A stretch of DNA of 51,583 nt from SAR202 cluster bacterium Io17-Chloro-G4 (lineage in GTDB: Bacteria > Chloroflexota > Dehalococcoidia > Lucifugimonadales > UBA3495). A program made the translations under genes and the position numbers. The notes under the pieces are model-generated. The model was not told the DNA's origin and did not search any database. It saw only the letters and a program-made list of their open reading frames with translations. This document shows, in pieces, positions 18,987 to 28,757 of the stretch. Numbering within the stretch: the first letter of the stretch is position 1; every line of letters starts with the position of its first letter. The DNA lies in contig MUCR01000045.1 of NCBI GenBank assembly GCA_002816455.1, positions 1-51,583 of the forward strand, written 5' to 3'.

Positions 18987-19910
18987 TTGGCTTCAAGTAC
19001 TAATCCAGATTGTGAATCTCCGCGGAGCAACTCCGCCGAAGCGACATGCGAATCCCCTTTGGAGGTAGATAACCAGGACATTCGACGGTTGGCCCTAGTT
19101 GTTGAGTACGATGGAACCGATTATAAAGGTTTCCAACTTCAATCCAGCCAACCCACTATTCAGGGCGAAATTGAATCAGCTCTAACTAAATTTACGGGAG
19201 AAGCCATTCGCGTCCGTGGCGCCAGCCGGACCGACTCTGGGGCTCATGCCAAGGGCCAAGTAGTGGACTTCCTCACCGATAGCGACCATCCACTGGAGAG
19301 CTTCCCCAAAGCGCTGAACTACTACTTACCCCAAGATATCAAGGTGCAGTCGGCCAGTCAGGTTTCTTTAGAATTCCACTCCCGCAGAAGCGCCACCTGC
19401 AGGATATATCGATATAACATCCTAGTTGCACCTTGGCCCTCGCCTTTACGCCGCACAACCCACCACTGGGTCCGGCAAGAGTTGAATGTGCCGGATATGG
19501 ACCAAGCAGCCCAAGGATTCGTGGGAATTCACGATTTCAGGGCCTTGGCTGTGGGCCACCCGAAAGATAAAAGCGCAGTGCGGATTGTGCATCACTGGAA
19601 TGTGTGGCGGGAAGCAGACACGATAATCATAGAGTGCGAGGCCAACGGGTTTTTAAGGCATCAGATTCGTAAGGCAAACTCGATATTAGTCCAAGTGGGA
19701 CTGGGCAACTACCCGGATTCACTAAGCCCCGAATCAGTAGTAAGTGAGTGTTTAAAGCAAGAGCCGGCTAATTGGGTTAAGGCGCCGATTTTACCTCCCC
19801 AAGGTCTGTGCTTGATGCAGGTGAAATACGACGACTTAGTAATTCAGGACGGTCCTGGGAATTCTAAAGAGTCAGATAACCGGGCAATTCCAAACTTAGC
19901 TGATTCTTAG
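18987..19910 (+). CDS. truA: tRNA pseudouridine(38-40) synthase
   Basis: TruA converts U38-U40 of the tRNA anticodon stem to pseudouridine. The catalytic Asp is in GASRTDSGAHAKGQVVDF, and the substrate-pocket motifs LEFHSRRSATCRIYRY and NGFLRHQIRKANSI are intact. The conserved core begins at LALVVEYDGTDYKGFQ, about 35 residues after the TTG 18987 start used here; that leader is Ser/Glu/Asn-rich and unlike the family, and no strong ribosome site supports either start, so the N-terminus is uncertain. Full length as given is 307. Confidence 0.92.
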   Translation: MASSTNPDCESPRSNSAEATCESPLEVDNQDIRRLALVVEYDGTDYKGFQLQSSQPTIQGEIESALTKFTGEAIRVRGASRTDSGAHAKGQVVDFLTDSDHPLESFPKALNYYLPQDIKVQSASQVSLEFHSRRSATCRIYRYNILVAPWPSPLRRTTHHWVRQELNVPDMDQAAQGFVGIHDFRALAVGHPKDKSAVRIVHHWNVWREADTIIIECEANGFLRHQIRKANSILVQVGLGNYPDSLSPESVVSECLKQEPANWVKAPILPPQGLCLMQVKYDDLVIQDGPGNSKESDNRAIPNLADS

Positions 19911-19922
19911 GAGAGACCGGGG

Positions 19923-19950
19923 CTGACACGTCCAACACGGCTCAGATAAT
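19923..19950 (+). promoter_or_regulatory. Predicted sigma-70-type promoter for rplM-rpsI
   Basis: CTGACA at 19923-19928 and GATAAT at 19945-19950, separated by 16 nt, each 5/6 to consensus, in the 153-nt spacer between truA and rplM. A second TATAAT occurs at 19956-19961 without a good -35. This suggests rplM-rpsI can be transcribed apart from the main operon. Confidence 0.5.
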
Positions 19951-20011
19951 TAGTTTATAATCATCTCTTGAAAAGCCTGACTCCCAGCCAGAAAGCGGGG
20001 AGAGGCCAATT

Positions 20012-20062
20012 TAGTGTAAGTAACCCAATCTGGTGTAAGCAACCCAATCTGGTGTAAGCGAC
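20012..20062 (+). repeat. 19-nt tandem repeat in the rplM leader
   Basis: Three consecutive copies of a 19-nt unit (tGGTGTAAGCAACCCAATC), the first with two changes and the last cut to 13 nt, at 20012-20030, 20031-20049 and 20050-20062. The array ends one base before the rplM start codon, where no Shine-Dalgarno sequence is visible. It could be part of the leader RNA or a slippage product. Confidence 0.85.
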
Positions 20063-20063
20063 A

Positions 20064-20516
20064 ATGAAACGGACTAGCACATATTTCCCGAAACAGGACG
20101 AGGTGGAAGCCAAGTGGCGCGTTTTTGACGCCACTGGTCAGACGCTGGGGCGAATTGCCCGGGACATCTCCGTGGCGCTACAAGGGAAGGATAAACCTTC
20201 CTACACACCCCACACGCTCACCGGCGACTTCGTGGTGGTATTAAATGCATCGAGGATCCGGGTAACCGGCCGCAAATTGATGCAAAAGACCTACTACCGG
20301 CACAGCGGGTACGTGGGTAACCTCAAGAGCTTTAAGCTAAAAGACGTGCTCGAAACTCACCCAGAAAGGGTCATAACTTTGGCCGTCAAAGGGATGTTGC
20401 CTCGCAACCACCAAGGACGGCAGATGCTCCGGCGTTTGAGGGTTTTTGCTGATGGAGACCATCCGCACCAGGCCCAAGTACAAGACCAAACTCCGGAAAC
20501 CGAGGCAGCAGCCTGA
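20064..20516 (+). CDS. rplM: 50S ribosomal protein L13
   Basis: L13 is an early 23S rRNA binder. 150 residues: RTSTYFPKQDEVEAKWRVFD, LGRIARDISVALQGKDKPSY with the family TPH motif, KTYYRHSGYVGNLKS, and AVKGMLPRNHQGRQMLRRL. The last ~15 residues (QVQDQTPETEAAA) are a short polar tail. Paired with rpsI, the universal arrangement. The start codon directly follows a 19-nt tandem repeat. Confidence 0.97.
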   Translation: MKRTSTYFPKQDEVEAKWRVFDATGQTLGRIARDISVALQGKDKPSYTPHTLTGDFVVVLNASRIRVTGRKLMQKTYYRHSGYVGNLKSFKLKDVLETHPERVITLAVKGMLPRNHQGRQMLRRLRVFADGDHPHQAQVQDQTPETEAAA

Positions 20517-20564
20517 TCGGCCTAGACAGACAAATCAAACACAACAATAGGGTAGGTAATTAAC

Positions 20565-20975
20565 TTGGTAACGGCTCCAGCTCAACAAGAATATTTCTAC
20601 GGAACGGGTAAACGCAAGACTTCCATAGCCAAGGTACGTCTTTACTTGGATGAGGGCGGCCCGATTCTGGTCAATGGCAAGCCCATGGACGAGTACTTTA
20701 ACTGGGAACCTTGGCAAAGGAAGATTACCGACCCGTTCCGATTGAGCGATACTGTCAACAGGTTCCGGGTGGTTGTTCGAGTGATTGGCGGTGGCGTCAA
20801 TTCCCAAGCCGAGGCCATTCGCCACGGAATAGCCAGGGCCTTGGTAGTTTATGACGAGACATTGAAAGTTGAGCTGCGCCGCGCGGGTTGGATCACCCGG
20901 GACGCTCGCATCAAAGAAAGCAAGAAATATGGCTTAAAACGAGCTCGGCGAGCGCCCCAATACACCAAGCGTTAG
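20565..20975 (+). CDS. rpsI: 30S ribosomal protein S9
   Basis: S9 reaches the P-site tRNA with its C-terminal Arg. 136 residues, starting at TTG 20565 behind GGTAGGTAA. Conserved parts are YFYGTGKRKTSIAKVRLY, the central RVIGGGVNSQAEAIRHGIAR and the end RAPQYTKR. Last gene of the + strand translation operon; the next gene is convergent and I see no clear terminator in the 47-nt gap. Confidence 0.97.
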   Translation: MVTAPAQQEYFYGTGKRKTSIAKVRLYLDEGGPILVNGKPMDEYFNWEPWQRKITDPFRLSDTVNRFRVVVRVIGGGVNSQAEAIRHGIARALVVYDETLKVELRRAGWITRDARIKESKKYGLKRARRAPQYTKR

Positions 20976-21022
20976 CTGGTATCTACCGGGTTTCCTTTTC
21001 CGGGACTGAGGAAGGCACAAAT

Positions 21023-22441
21023 CTACACTCCCAGGTAGTGCGCTGCGGCGTCGATCAGCGCCTCCACTTTCTCCGGGCTCTCTGCCTCGGCATAAATTCG
21101 CAGCAATGGCTCTGTGCCTGAGAACCGGGAAGCCAGCCAAGCGTCATCAAAAAACAACCGCCGACCGTCTATCTCGTCACTCCTTCGCACCGTCTTGCCA
21201 GCCAATTCTGTTAAATCCTTGCTGCGCAGCAGCCCCCCGATCCTGTCCCTTTGGGTGGCTTCGAAAGTCACGTCCCGCCGGTTAAAGAAATGAGGGCCCA
21301 CTTGATCAAAAAGATGGTCTATTAAAGCAGAGACGGTCTTCCCGCTTCGTGCCATGTACTCCAACAGATACAGACCGCTGAGAATCCCGTCCCGCTCGGG
21401 TATATGGCCTCGGAAGGCAAATCCTCCACTCTCCTCTCCTCCCATCAAGGCATCTACTTCCGACATCTTGGGTCCGATAAACTTAAATCCGACCCTCATT
21501 TCATGGACATCAATTCCAAATTTGCTGCCAAGCTTATTGAGCATCATGGATGAAGTGACGCCCTTCACCAGCGGGCCTCTCAACCCCTTGCTTTCTAGAA
21601 GGTAGAGGGCCAACAGCGAAAACACTTCCAGCGTGGTCACGAAGCTCCCTTTCTCATCGACCACTCCCAAGCGGTCAGCATCGCCGTCCAAAGCCAAACC
21701 CACGGCAAAACCTTCTTTATTGGCCATCCGGTATATTAGACCCATCAGATTATGGCCAATGGGTTCGGGTTGCTCCATTCCAGGAAATGCCGGGTTGGGG
21801 TCACCGTTTTCCTCGTGTACGGTGGTGGCCACTCCAGACACGATTGCCGGAATGTAACCGCCGCCAGCGCCGAACATAGCATCCACGGACACCTTCAATC
21901 CAGCTTGCCTGATGGCGGGCAAGTCGATCAACTCTTCAATGCGTTGGAAATACGGCGGGTCTGGATTTATTTCGATTAGAAGCCCTTCTTTGCGCGCCGC
22001 ATCTAAATCTATGGTTTGCGGTGGTCCAGCGGCCTCGATGGCATTTTCCAGGTCGTCTGTAATCTCCTGAGTGGCGCTACCGGCGTATTCGGGTTTGAAT
22101 TTAAAGCCGTTCCAGATTCCTGGATTGTGGCTGGCGGTGATTACCGCAGCCCCGGCGGCGCCCAAATGGAGCACATTAAAGCTGACCACCGGGGTGGGCG
22201 CAGCCTTCTCGCACAAATAGACTTTAATGCCGTTTCCGGCACAGACGCTGGCAACAGTCTCAGCAAAATTCCGGGACAAGAACCGGGTGTCGTAGCCCAC
22301 CACCAAGCCTTGCCGAGAAGTTCCCCTGGATTTTAAGTAATTAACTAAGCCTTGGGCGCAACGGGCCACGTTTTCAAAAGTGAAGTCTTCGGCAATTATG
22401 GCTCGCCAGCCGTCGGTGCCAAAGCGGATTTTGGTGGTCAT
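21023..22441 (-). CDS. Phosphohexomutase (phosphoglucomutase/phosphomannomutase family)
   Basis: Alpha-D-phosphohexomutase superfamily enzyme that interconverts hexose 1- and 6-phosphates. The four signature loops are present: the phosphoserine loop TASHNP near residue 103, the metal loop DGDADR near 243, the sugar loop GGEESGG near 325 and the phosphate loop RFSGTEP near 440. Start ATG is behind ATAGGAG. Length 472 is standard. The substrate (glucose, mannose or glucosamine phosphate) cannot be fixed from sequence alone; the sugar loop GGEESGG fits glucose-type mutases. It is convergent with rpsI and divergent from the glutamate dehydrogenase gene. Confidence 0.93.
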   Translation of the reverse strand: MTTKIRFGTDGWRAIIAEDFTFENVARCAQGLVNYLKSRGTSRQGLVVGYDTRFLSRNFAETVASVCAGNGIKVYLCEKAAPTPVVSFNVLHLGAAGAAVITASHNPGIWNGFKFKPEYAGSATQEITDDLENAIEAAGPPQTIDLDAARKEGLLIEINPDPPYFQRIEELIDLPAIRQAGLKVSVDAMFGAGGGYIPAIVSGVATTVHEENGDPNPAFPGMEQPEPIGHNLMGLIYRMANKEGFAVGLALDGDADRLGVVDEKGSFVTTLEVFSLLALYLLESKGLRGPLVKGVTSSMMLNKLGSKFGIDVHEMRVGFKFIGPKMSEVDALMGGEESGGFAFRGHIPERDGILSGLYLLEYMARSGKTVSALIDHLFDQVGPHFFNRRDVTFEATQRDRIGGLLRSKDLTELAGKTVRRSDEIDGRRLFFDDAWLASRFSGTEPLLRIYAEAESPEKVEALIDAAAHYLGV

Positions 22442-22608
22442 ATCGGCTCCTATTTCAGTGGCGCAGACCCCGACGCAATTGGCATCGGGCCTACAGTTGG
22501 ATTATAGATTAATAATTAGGCTTCTTCCATTTGTCACTCTTTTATCAAAGCAATCACCCACCACTCCGACAATAATGAAACTAGGCGTTCACTTGTGCCG
22601 AGGTGGAG
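22442..22608. other. Divergent intergenic region between phosphohexomutase and glutamate dehydrogenase
   Basis: This is the upstream side of a 270-nt spacer. On the - strand a perfect TATAAT (complement at 22499-22504) faces the phosphohexomutase but lacks a good -35 hexamer. I see no gene or RNA structure here. Confidence 0.4.
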
Positions 22609-22637
22609 TTGGACGCCCGTTATTTACGGGCTAGAAT
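22609..22637 (+). promoter_or_regulatory. Predicted promoter of the glutamate dehydrogenase gene
   Basis: TTGGAC at 22609-22614 and TAGAAT at 22632-22637, spaced 17 nt. The spacer is itself an inverted repeat, GCCCG-TTATTTA-CGGGC, filling exactly the 17 nt between the hexamers. The gene starts 74 nt downstream. Confidence 0.55.
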
Positions 22638-22711
22638 ATACTCACGTACATTCCACAGGATATTGGGAATATTGGAGAAACCAGAGGAACAGAGATTGGG
22701 CAGGTGACGCA

Positions 22712-23962
22712 ATGACACGTTCAGCGGAGATGACACCCTTTCAGGCGGTGACCTACCACTTCGAACAAGCCTGTGACCGTCTTGGTGTGCGGGACGAGGT
22801 AAGGGCTTTGATTATTACACCAGACCGGGAGGTGCGAGTTGAGATACCCGTTCGGATGGATGACGGTAGCCTGAAGGTTTTCATCGGCTACCGGATTCAA
22901 CACAACGCGTCCAGAGGCCCTTACAAGGGCGGAATCCGCTACCACCCGGAAGCCGACGACGAAGAGGTCCGGGCGCTGGCTTCATTGATGACCTGGAAGA
23001 CGGCTCTGGTGGGCATACCCTTCGGTGGCGCCAAAGGTGGGGTGTGCTGCGACCCTAGGACTATGAGCAGCCGCGAGCTCCAAGACCTCACACGGCGCTT
23101 CACCCACTCAATCGGCAACATTATCGGGGTGAACCAGGATATACCGGCCCCCGACGTGGGCACCAATGCTCAGACCATGGCTTGGATGATGTCCGCTTAT
23201 TCCGAAGACCATGGGTACTCGCCCGGCGTTGTCACTGGTAAGCCCCTGGAATTGGGCGGCTCGCCGGGCCGGGAGCAGGCCACGGGAAGGGGCGTTTCTC
23301 TGGTCATCAAAGAAGCAGCCAGAGACTTTGGATTTCCGATGGAGAAAACCGTAACCGCAATCCAAGGCTTCGGCAACGTGGGTTCTTGGGCAGCCTGGTA
23401 CCTCGACCAAGGAGGCTGCAAAATAATTGCAGTTAGCGACGTAAACGGAGGAGTCCACAACGGTGGCGGGTTGGACCTGGAACAACTACAAACCCACCTT
23501 GGAAGCGCCGGGACCGTGCAAGGGTTTGAAGGGGGCGAGGCCATCACCAACGAGGAATTGCTGGCTCTGGAGTGTGATTTTTTGGTGCCCGCTGCGTTAG
23601 GCGGCGCCATCCACGGCGGAAACGCTGCTGATGTGAAGTCTCGTATGGTAGTGGAAGCGGCCAATCACCCGGTGACTCCCGAAGGCGAAACGATTCTAAA
23701 TGACCGGGGGATTCCTTGCCTGCCAGACCTGTTGGTTAACGCCGGTGGCGTGACTGTTTCCTACTTTGAGTGGGCGCAAAATATCCAGCGTTTCCCTTGG
23801 GATTTGGGCCGGGTCAACGAGGCGTTGGAGCAGATATTAATCAGAGCCTACCGGGAGGTGAGCATCAAAGCGCAGCAGGAGCAGATACACTACCGCGATG
23901 CCGCTTTCGATATCGCAGTCGGCAGAGTAGCGCAGGCCCTGGAGTTACAAGGGTTCCCTTAA
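22712..23962 (+). CDS. gdhA: Glutamate dehydrogenase (Glu/Leu/Phe/Val dehydrogenase family)
   Basis: Oxidatively deaminates glutamate to 2-oxoglutarate, or the reverse, with NAD(P). Substrate-site motifs PYKGGIRYHP and MTWKTALVGIPFGGAKGGV contain the catalytic lysines, and PAPDVGT carries the catalytic Asp; the dinucleotide-binding fold has AIQGFGNVGSWAAWYL. I use ATG 22712 after GCAGGTGAC, giving 416 residues, the normal size of the hexameric class. The frame is open to 22595 but the extra 39 residues overlap the promoter. Coenzyme specificity cannot be read confidently. Confidence 0.95.
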   Translation: MTRSAEMTPFQAVTYHFEQACDRLGVRDEVRALIITPDREVRVEIPVRMDDGSLKVFIGYRIQHNASRGPYKGGIRYHPEADDEEVRALASLMTWKTALVGIPFGGAKGGVCCDPRTMSSRELQDLTRRFTHSIGNIIGVNQDIPAPDVGTNAQTMAWMMSAYSEDHGYSPGVVTGKPLELGGSPGREQATGRGVSLVIKEAARDFGFPMEKTVTAIQGFGNVGSWAAWYLDQGGCKIIAVSDVNGGVHNGGGLDLEQLQTHLGSAGTVQGFEGGEAITNEELLALECDFLVPAALGGAIHGGNAADVKSRMVVEAANHPVTPEGETILNDRGIPCLPDLLVNAGGVTVSYFEWAQNIQRFPWDLGRVNEALEQILIRAYREVSIKAQQEQIHYRDAAFDIAVGRVAQALELQGFP

Positions 23963-24022
23963 CAGCCTGACTTCCGGCGTCTGCAAACCACGTTAGTCTC
24001 GACCCAGATCGGTAAACCCCAA

Positions 24023-25051
24023 TTAGTCTGGTAGCCTCTGAGGGTCTCCCAGTCGCATATGCTTCCGTATCCGTGCTTCCGCCTGGCTGATGGGGTCATT
24101 GCCCGCCAGCATCTCATCCAGCAATGCCTGGGAAGGGAAGCCACTCTCCGCCTCCGCGTCCAGAGCATCTGCGAATGCTCCTTGGGAAATTTCCTCAAGC
24201 ACTTGGCGATAGTTCTCGGAACGTGACTCACGTTCCAAGGCCATGAACCGGACCATGCCGCCGTATGCCGCCGCGAATCCATGCAGCTTTACTTGCTGGA
24301 AAAATCCAAAATCCGCCATGGCCTGGAATGACTTGGACATCTCCCCAGACATGTACAGTTCTAAAAGCAAAGCCTCAGCTGGCAAGCCCGCATCCACGCC
24401 CACTTGAAATGCGGTGAGGATGGCGCTAGCCAAGTCCGGTCCAACGGTCTGCTCCACGAAAAGGTCCAGTTTCGCTTCTTGAGCTGCGGTGACGGTCAAG
24501 GCGCCCGCCCGCAAGGATCCGACGGCCTTGGCCAATGCGCAGAGTATTTGCCAACCGTTGCCGGTAGCGTCTTGCTCCAATGACACGAAGGACGGAAATC
24601 CCAGACCCTTGCGGTACATACCCCTGATTCCTGACCCAATCATTCGGGGAGCAAGCAGCAAAACGTCCAAATTCGAGTCAGGGCAAATCTTACCGAAAGC
24701 CAGGTTGAATCCTGAGGCGAGGACGACAGCGGTACGTGGCTGCAGGAAAGGCGCAATGTCTTTTTGATAAATCGCCGGAGCGAGCTCGTCGGACAGTAAT
24801 ACGAAAACGATTTCCCCATTCGCCGCCGCAGCCTGCACAGGCTTCACAGAGAAGCCGTCCGCCAAAGCTGTGTCCCAAGCGGGTCCGGGTAATTCAGCCA
24901 CTGTAACGGCGGTCACACCGCTATCCCTGAGGTTAAGAGCGAGGGGCCGGCCAAGGTTGCCGTAACCTAGGATGGCAATGTTCTTATCCTCAAGAACTGA
25001 AAGGTTTGCTTCATCCTCTTGCACGTACCGGGGTTCATCTGGTTGTGTCAT
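24023..25051 (-). CDS. Divergent ketol-acid reductoisomerase-like protein
   Basis: The 342-residue protein aligns by eye with class I ketol-acid reductoisomerase (IlvC). The Rossmann motif GYGNLGRPLALNLRDSG (residues ~30-46), the ALADGF segment, the SGFNLAFGKI and APRMIGSG region, the DATG segment and the second-domain motif LDLFVEQ are in IlvC order. However, key IlvC residues differ: the conserved His of AHGFNI is Ser here (ASGFNL), the Lys of APKGPG is Arg (APRMIG), and the downstream ExxxE metal pair is not preserved. It is therefore unlikely to be a normal IlvC; it may be a relative acting on another substrate. The gene overlaps the upstream SCP2-like gene by 17 nt, so the two are probably translated together. 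Confidence 0.7.
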   Translation of the reverse strand: MTQPDEPRYVQEDEANLSVLEDKNIAILGYGNLGRPLALNLRDSGVTAVTVAELPGPAWDTALADGFSVKPVQAAAANGEIVFVLLSDELAPAIYQKDIAPFLQPRTAVVLASGFNLAFGKICPDSNLDVLLLAPRMIGSGIRGMYRKGLGFPSFVSLEQDATGNGWQILCALAKAVGSLRAGALTVTAAQEAKLDLFVEQTVGPDLASAILTAFQVGVDAGLPAEALLLELYMSGEMSKSFQAMADFGFFQQVKLHGFAAAYGGMVRFMALERESRSENYRQVLEEISQGAFADALDAEAESGFPSQALLDEMLAGNDPISQAEARIRKHMRLGDPQRLPD

Positions 25052-25469
25052 GTAACTCGCCGCAAGCTTGACGGTAGCTATCCAGGAATGGTTTCAGCAA
25101 AGTGGTGAACTTTCCTAGTTTTAGAGGGGAAATACCTTGGACGCGAAGTTTCCCCATGACCATGGCTGCGCCGAAGTTCGCTTTGCCGAAAGCGGCCTTG
25201 TGGAACGTGGAGGCGTCCATGGTAACCACGCTGTCTACCTGGCCGGACCATTCCGTGGTGCTGTCGACATTGCCTTGGTCGTTGAGCAAGAAATATATCT
25301 GAATGCCGTAGTCTTTAAATTCCCAGAGCAGAGTGTGGAACAACTCGGCGACTTTTTGGAGCGTGGTACGAGGGATATTGATACCGACCAGCTGAATTGT
25401 ACGGCACATGACGCCTGGGAAGTCCTGTGGCCCAGGCATGGAGTTTTCTATCAAGAGGCTTGCTCCCAA
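25035..25469 (-). CDS. SCP2-like sterol-carrier domain protein
   Basis: Up to 144 residues. The second half, with TMDASTFHKAAFGKANFGAA and MVMGKLRVQGISPLKLGKF, resembles the lipid-binding SCP2 domain (pattern: G..n...A...GK+++.Gd...l..l). Such small proteins bind acyl chains or acyl-CoA. The first codon is TTG 25469; ATGs at 25439 and 25409 are alternatives, the last behind a CAGGCG site and giving a product beginning MCRTIQLVG. The gene overlaps the following KARI-like gene, pointing to a shared function that I cannot name. Confidence 0.65.
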   Translation of the reverse strand: MGASLLIENSMPGPQDFPGVMCRTIQLVGINIPRTTLQKVAELFHTLLWEFKDYGIQIYFLLNDQGNVDSTTEWSGQVDSVVTMDASTFHKAAFGKANFGAAMVMGKLRVQGISPLKLGKFTTLLKPFLDSYRQACGELHDTTR

Positions 25470-25634
25470 TGGGATTGGGAAACTGATGTTAACCAGTGAA
25501 CCATATTAGGGGCAGACTAAGCTCGATCTAATTTGGGTACCTGAAAGGCGACGTCTGAGACAATACGGCGGGAACCAAGTTTACATTGAAGATTCGGGAG
25601 GTTTCGGGTTTAATCGACGGATATTAATTTGGCG

Positions 25635-25680
25635 GGCCGACGCCGTTATGCACTCCGGCAAATCTATGCAGGCATCGGCC
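25635..25680 (-). other. Long-stem inverted repeat downstream of metK
   Basis: GGCCGACGCC at 25635-25644 pairs with GGCATCGGCC at 25671-25680 (10 bp, one wobble), loop 26 nt. It lies in the 226-nt spacer between metK and the SCP2-like gene, right after the metK stop. No T-tract follows on the - strand, so it is not a standard intrinsic terminator; it could stabilise the metK 3' end. Nothing else recognisable in the spacer. Confidence 0.4.
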
Positions 25681-25695
25681 TAAGGCGCAGCGTCT

Positions 25696-26916
25696 CTAAG
25701 CTGCGGACAGGCCTGCGTCAGCACGCAATGCCGCAGCTTTATCGGTCTTTTCCCAGGTCAGGTCCAGATCATCCCGGCCGAAGTGCCCATAAGCGGCTGT
25801 AGGCTGATAAATGGGCCGCCTCAGGTCGAGATCGCGGATAATCGCGGCAGGCCGTAGATCGAAATGTTTAGCGACTAGATCGTGGATCGTATCGCTGTCT
25901 ACCCGGTTTGTGTCGAATGTTTCCACGGCAACGGAGATTGGTGTGGCGACGCCTATGGCATAGGACACCAAGACTTCGGCGCGGTCGGCCAAACCGGCAG
26001 CAACCAAGTTCTTGGCGACGTACCTGGCGGCATAGGCGGCGGAACGGTCAACCTTTGTTGGGTCTTTACCGGAAAAGGCCCCGCCTCCGTGACGGGCGAT
26101 GCCACCGTATGTGTCTACCAGAATCTTGCGGCCGGTCAGTCCCGAGTCTCCAGCCGGACCGCCGATCTCAAAATTGCCGCTGGGATTAACCAGAATCTTG
26201 GTATTCTCGTCCAGAAGGTCGGCAGGCACGATCTCGCGAATCACTTTTTCCGTAATGTCCTTGGCCATTTGTGCTTGGGTTACGTCCGGATTGTGCTGGG
26301 CGCTGATTACCACAGTATCGACACGGTGAGGAACGCCGTACCGATACTCAACCGTTACCTGAGACTTGCCGTCGGGCCTAAGGTAGGGTAAAACACCTTC
26401 TTTCCTGACCATGCTCAGTTTCTGCACCAATTTTTGGGATAGGCTAACGGTCAAGGGCATCAGCTCCGGAGTTTCATTGCAAGCGAAGCCCACCATCATT
26501 CCTTGGTCGCCGGCCCCGGTCGAGTCTTCTTCGGCCTGCGCAGCGGCGGGGTCCCTGACTTCCAGTGCTTTGCTCACACCGGCGTTAATGTCGGCGGACT
26601 GCTCCTGTATGGACACCGTCACGCCGCAGCTTTTGGAGTCTATGCCGTAATCGGAGTTTGTGTAACCGGCCTTGCGCAAGGTCTCGCGCACCACGGCAGG
26701 CACATCCACATAGGATGAGGTAGTAATTTCTCCCATTACCACCACCAATCCGTTCGTGACTGCGGTCTCGCAGGCCACTCGGCCCATGGGGTCTCCTCTC
26801 AGGACTTCGTCAAGCACGCCATCAGATATTTGATCGCACAGCTTGTCCGGGTGACCTTCCGTTACCGATTCGGAGGTCAGGAGGTACTTGGGTGACTCGT
26901 GAAACAAAAGCGCCAT
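25696..26916 (-). CDS. metK: S-adenosylmethionine synthetase
   Basis: Makes SAM from methionine and ATP. Signature segments: [18 protein letters not shown] near residue 15, [13 protein letters not shown] near 133, and the P-loop-like [19 protein letters not shown] near 275. Length 406. Start ATG follows CAGGAGAAAT. It is the last gene of the riboswitch-headed mtnA-mtnP-rhodanese-ahcY-metK cluster, 26 nt after ahcY. Confidence 0.97.
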   Translation of the reverse strand: MALLFHESPKYLLTSESVTEGHPDKLCDQISDGVLDEVLRGDPMGRVACETAVTNGLVVVMGEITTSSYVDVPAVVRETLRKAGYTNSDYGIDSKSCGVTVSIQEQSADINAGVSKALEVRDPAAAQAEEDSTGAGDQGMMVGFACNETPELMPLTVSLSQKLVQKLSMVRKEGVLPYLRPDGKSQVTVEYRYGVPHRVDTVVISAQHNPDVTQAQMAKDITEKVIREIVPADLLDENTKILVNPSGNFEIGGPAGDSGLTGRKILVDTYGGIARHGGGAFSGKDPTKVDRSAAYAARYVAKNLVAAGLADRAEVLVSYAIGVATPISVAVETFDTNRVDSDTIHDLVAKHFDLRPAAIIRDLDLRRPIYQPTAAYGHFGRDDLDLTWEKTDKAAALRADAGLSAA

Positions 26917-26942
26917 TCGATTTCTCCTGATCTGGTCGGGAC

Positions 26943-28226
<1,284 letters not shown>

Positions 28227-28336
28227 TCAGGTAAATTGCGGCAAATTCTGTGGGTATTTGCCCGTTGGGATACTTGGTTCACGTCCGGTGCGGTTTAGTA
28301 ACCGCCCCGCTCAATTTGCACGGGTCAATTCGACGA

Positions 28337-28690
28337 TTATTCGCCGAATTCCGTGGGATGGTTACCTTCCATCCAAGTCGGGACTCCATCTTCCACGTTA
28401 AATAGGTTCTCCGAGTCATAACCCATCGACGCTGCCATCTCGCAAGCGAGACCGCTTCGCACGCCAGCGGCGCATATGAACAAGACCTTCTTGTCACGAG
28501 GCACTTCGTCGATGCGGCCCGGGAGATCGTCAATCGGAATGTGTGTTGCCATAGTGGGATGGCCGGTCACCCACTCGTCGTCCCGCCGCACGTCAATCAC
28601 TACATAGCTACTGGGATTAGCGTTTAGCATGGAATTCGCTTCGTTGGAATCGACCCTGTAATACGGCTCACCCGGATCTTGCCTAGGCAT
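28337..28690 (-). CDS. Single-domain rhodanese-like protein
   Basis: 117 residues from ATG 28690, which sits 6 nt after GGAGG; a TTG two codons earlier is possible. The fold is recognisable from VVIDVRRDDEWVTGHP and the active-site loop with Cys in FICAAGVRSG, followed by VEDGVPTWMEGNHPTE. Such proteins move sulfane sulfur. It is placed between mtnP and ahcY, so a role linked to sulfur from methionine metabolism is likely but unproven. Confidence 0.88.
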   Translation of the reverse strand: MPRQDPGEPYYRVDSNEANSMLNANPSSYVVIDVRRDDEWVTGHPTMATHIPIDDLPGRIDEVPRDKKVLFICAAGVRSGLACEMAASMGYDSENLFNVEDGVPTWMEGNHPTEFGE

Positions 28691-28757
28691 GATCAACCTC
28701 CTCTATGGTTCCCATCAATTAAATTGCATTAAGATTTAGTATTAAGTTTTTGGGACT

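Noticed and set aside
25470-25695. Intrinsic terminator for metK
   Set aside because: The inverted repeat at 25635-25680 has a large loop and no T-tract, so it is listed only as a hairpin.
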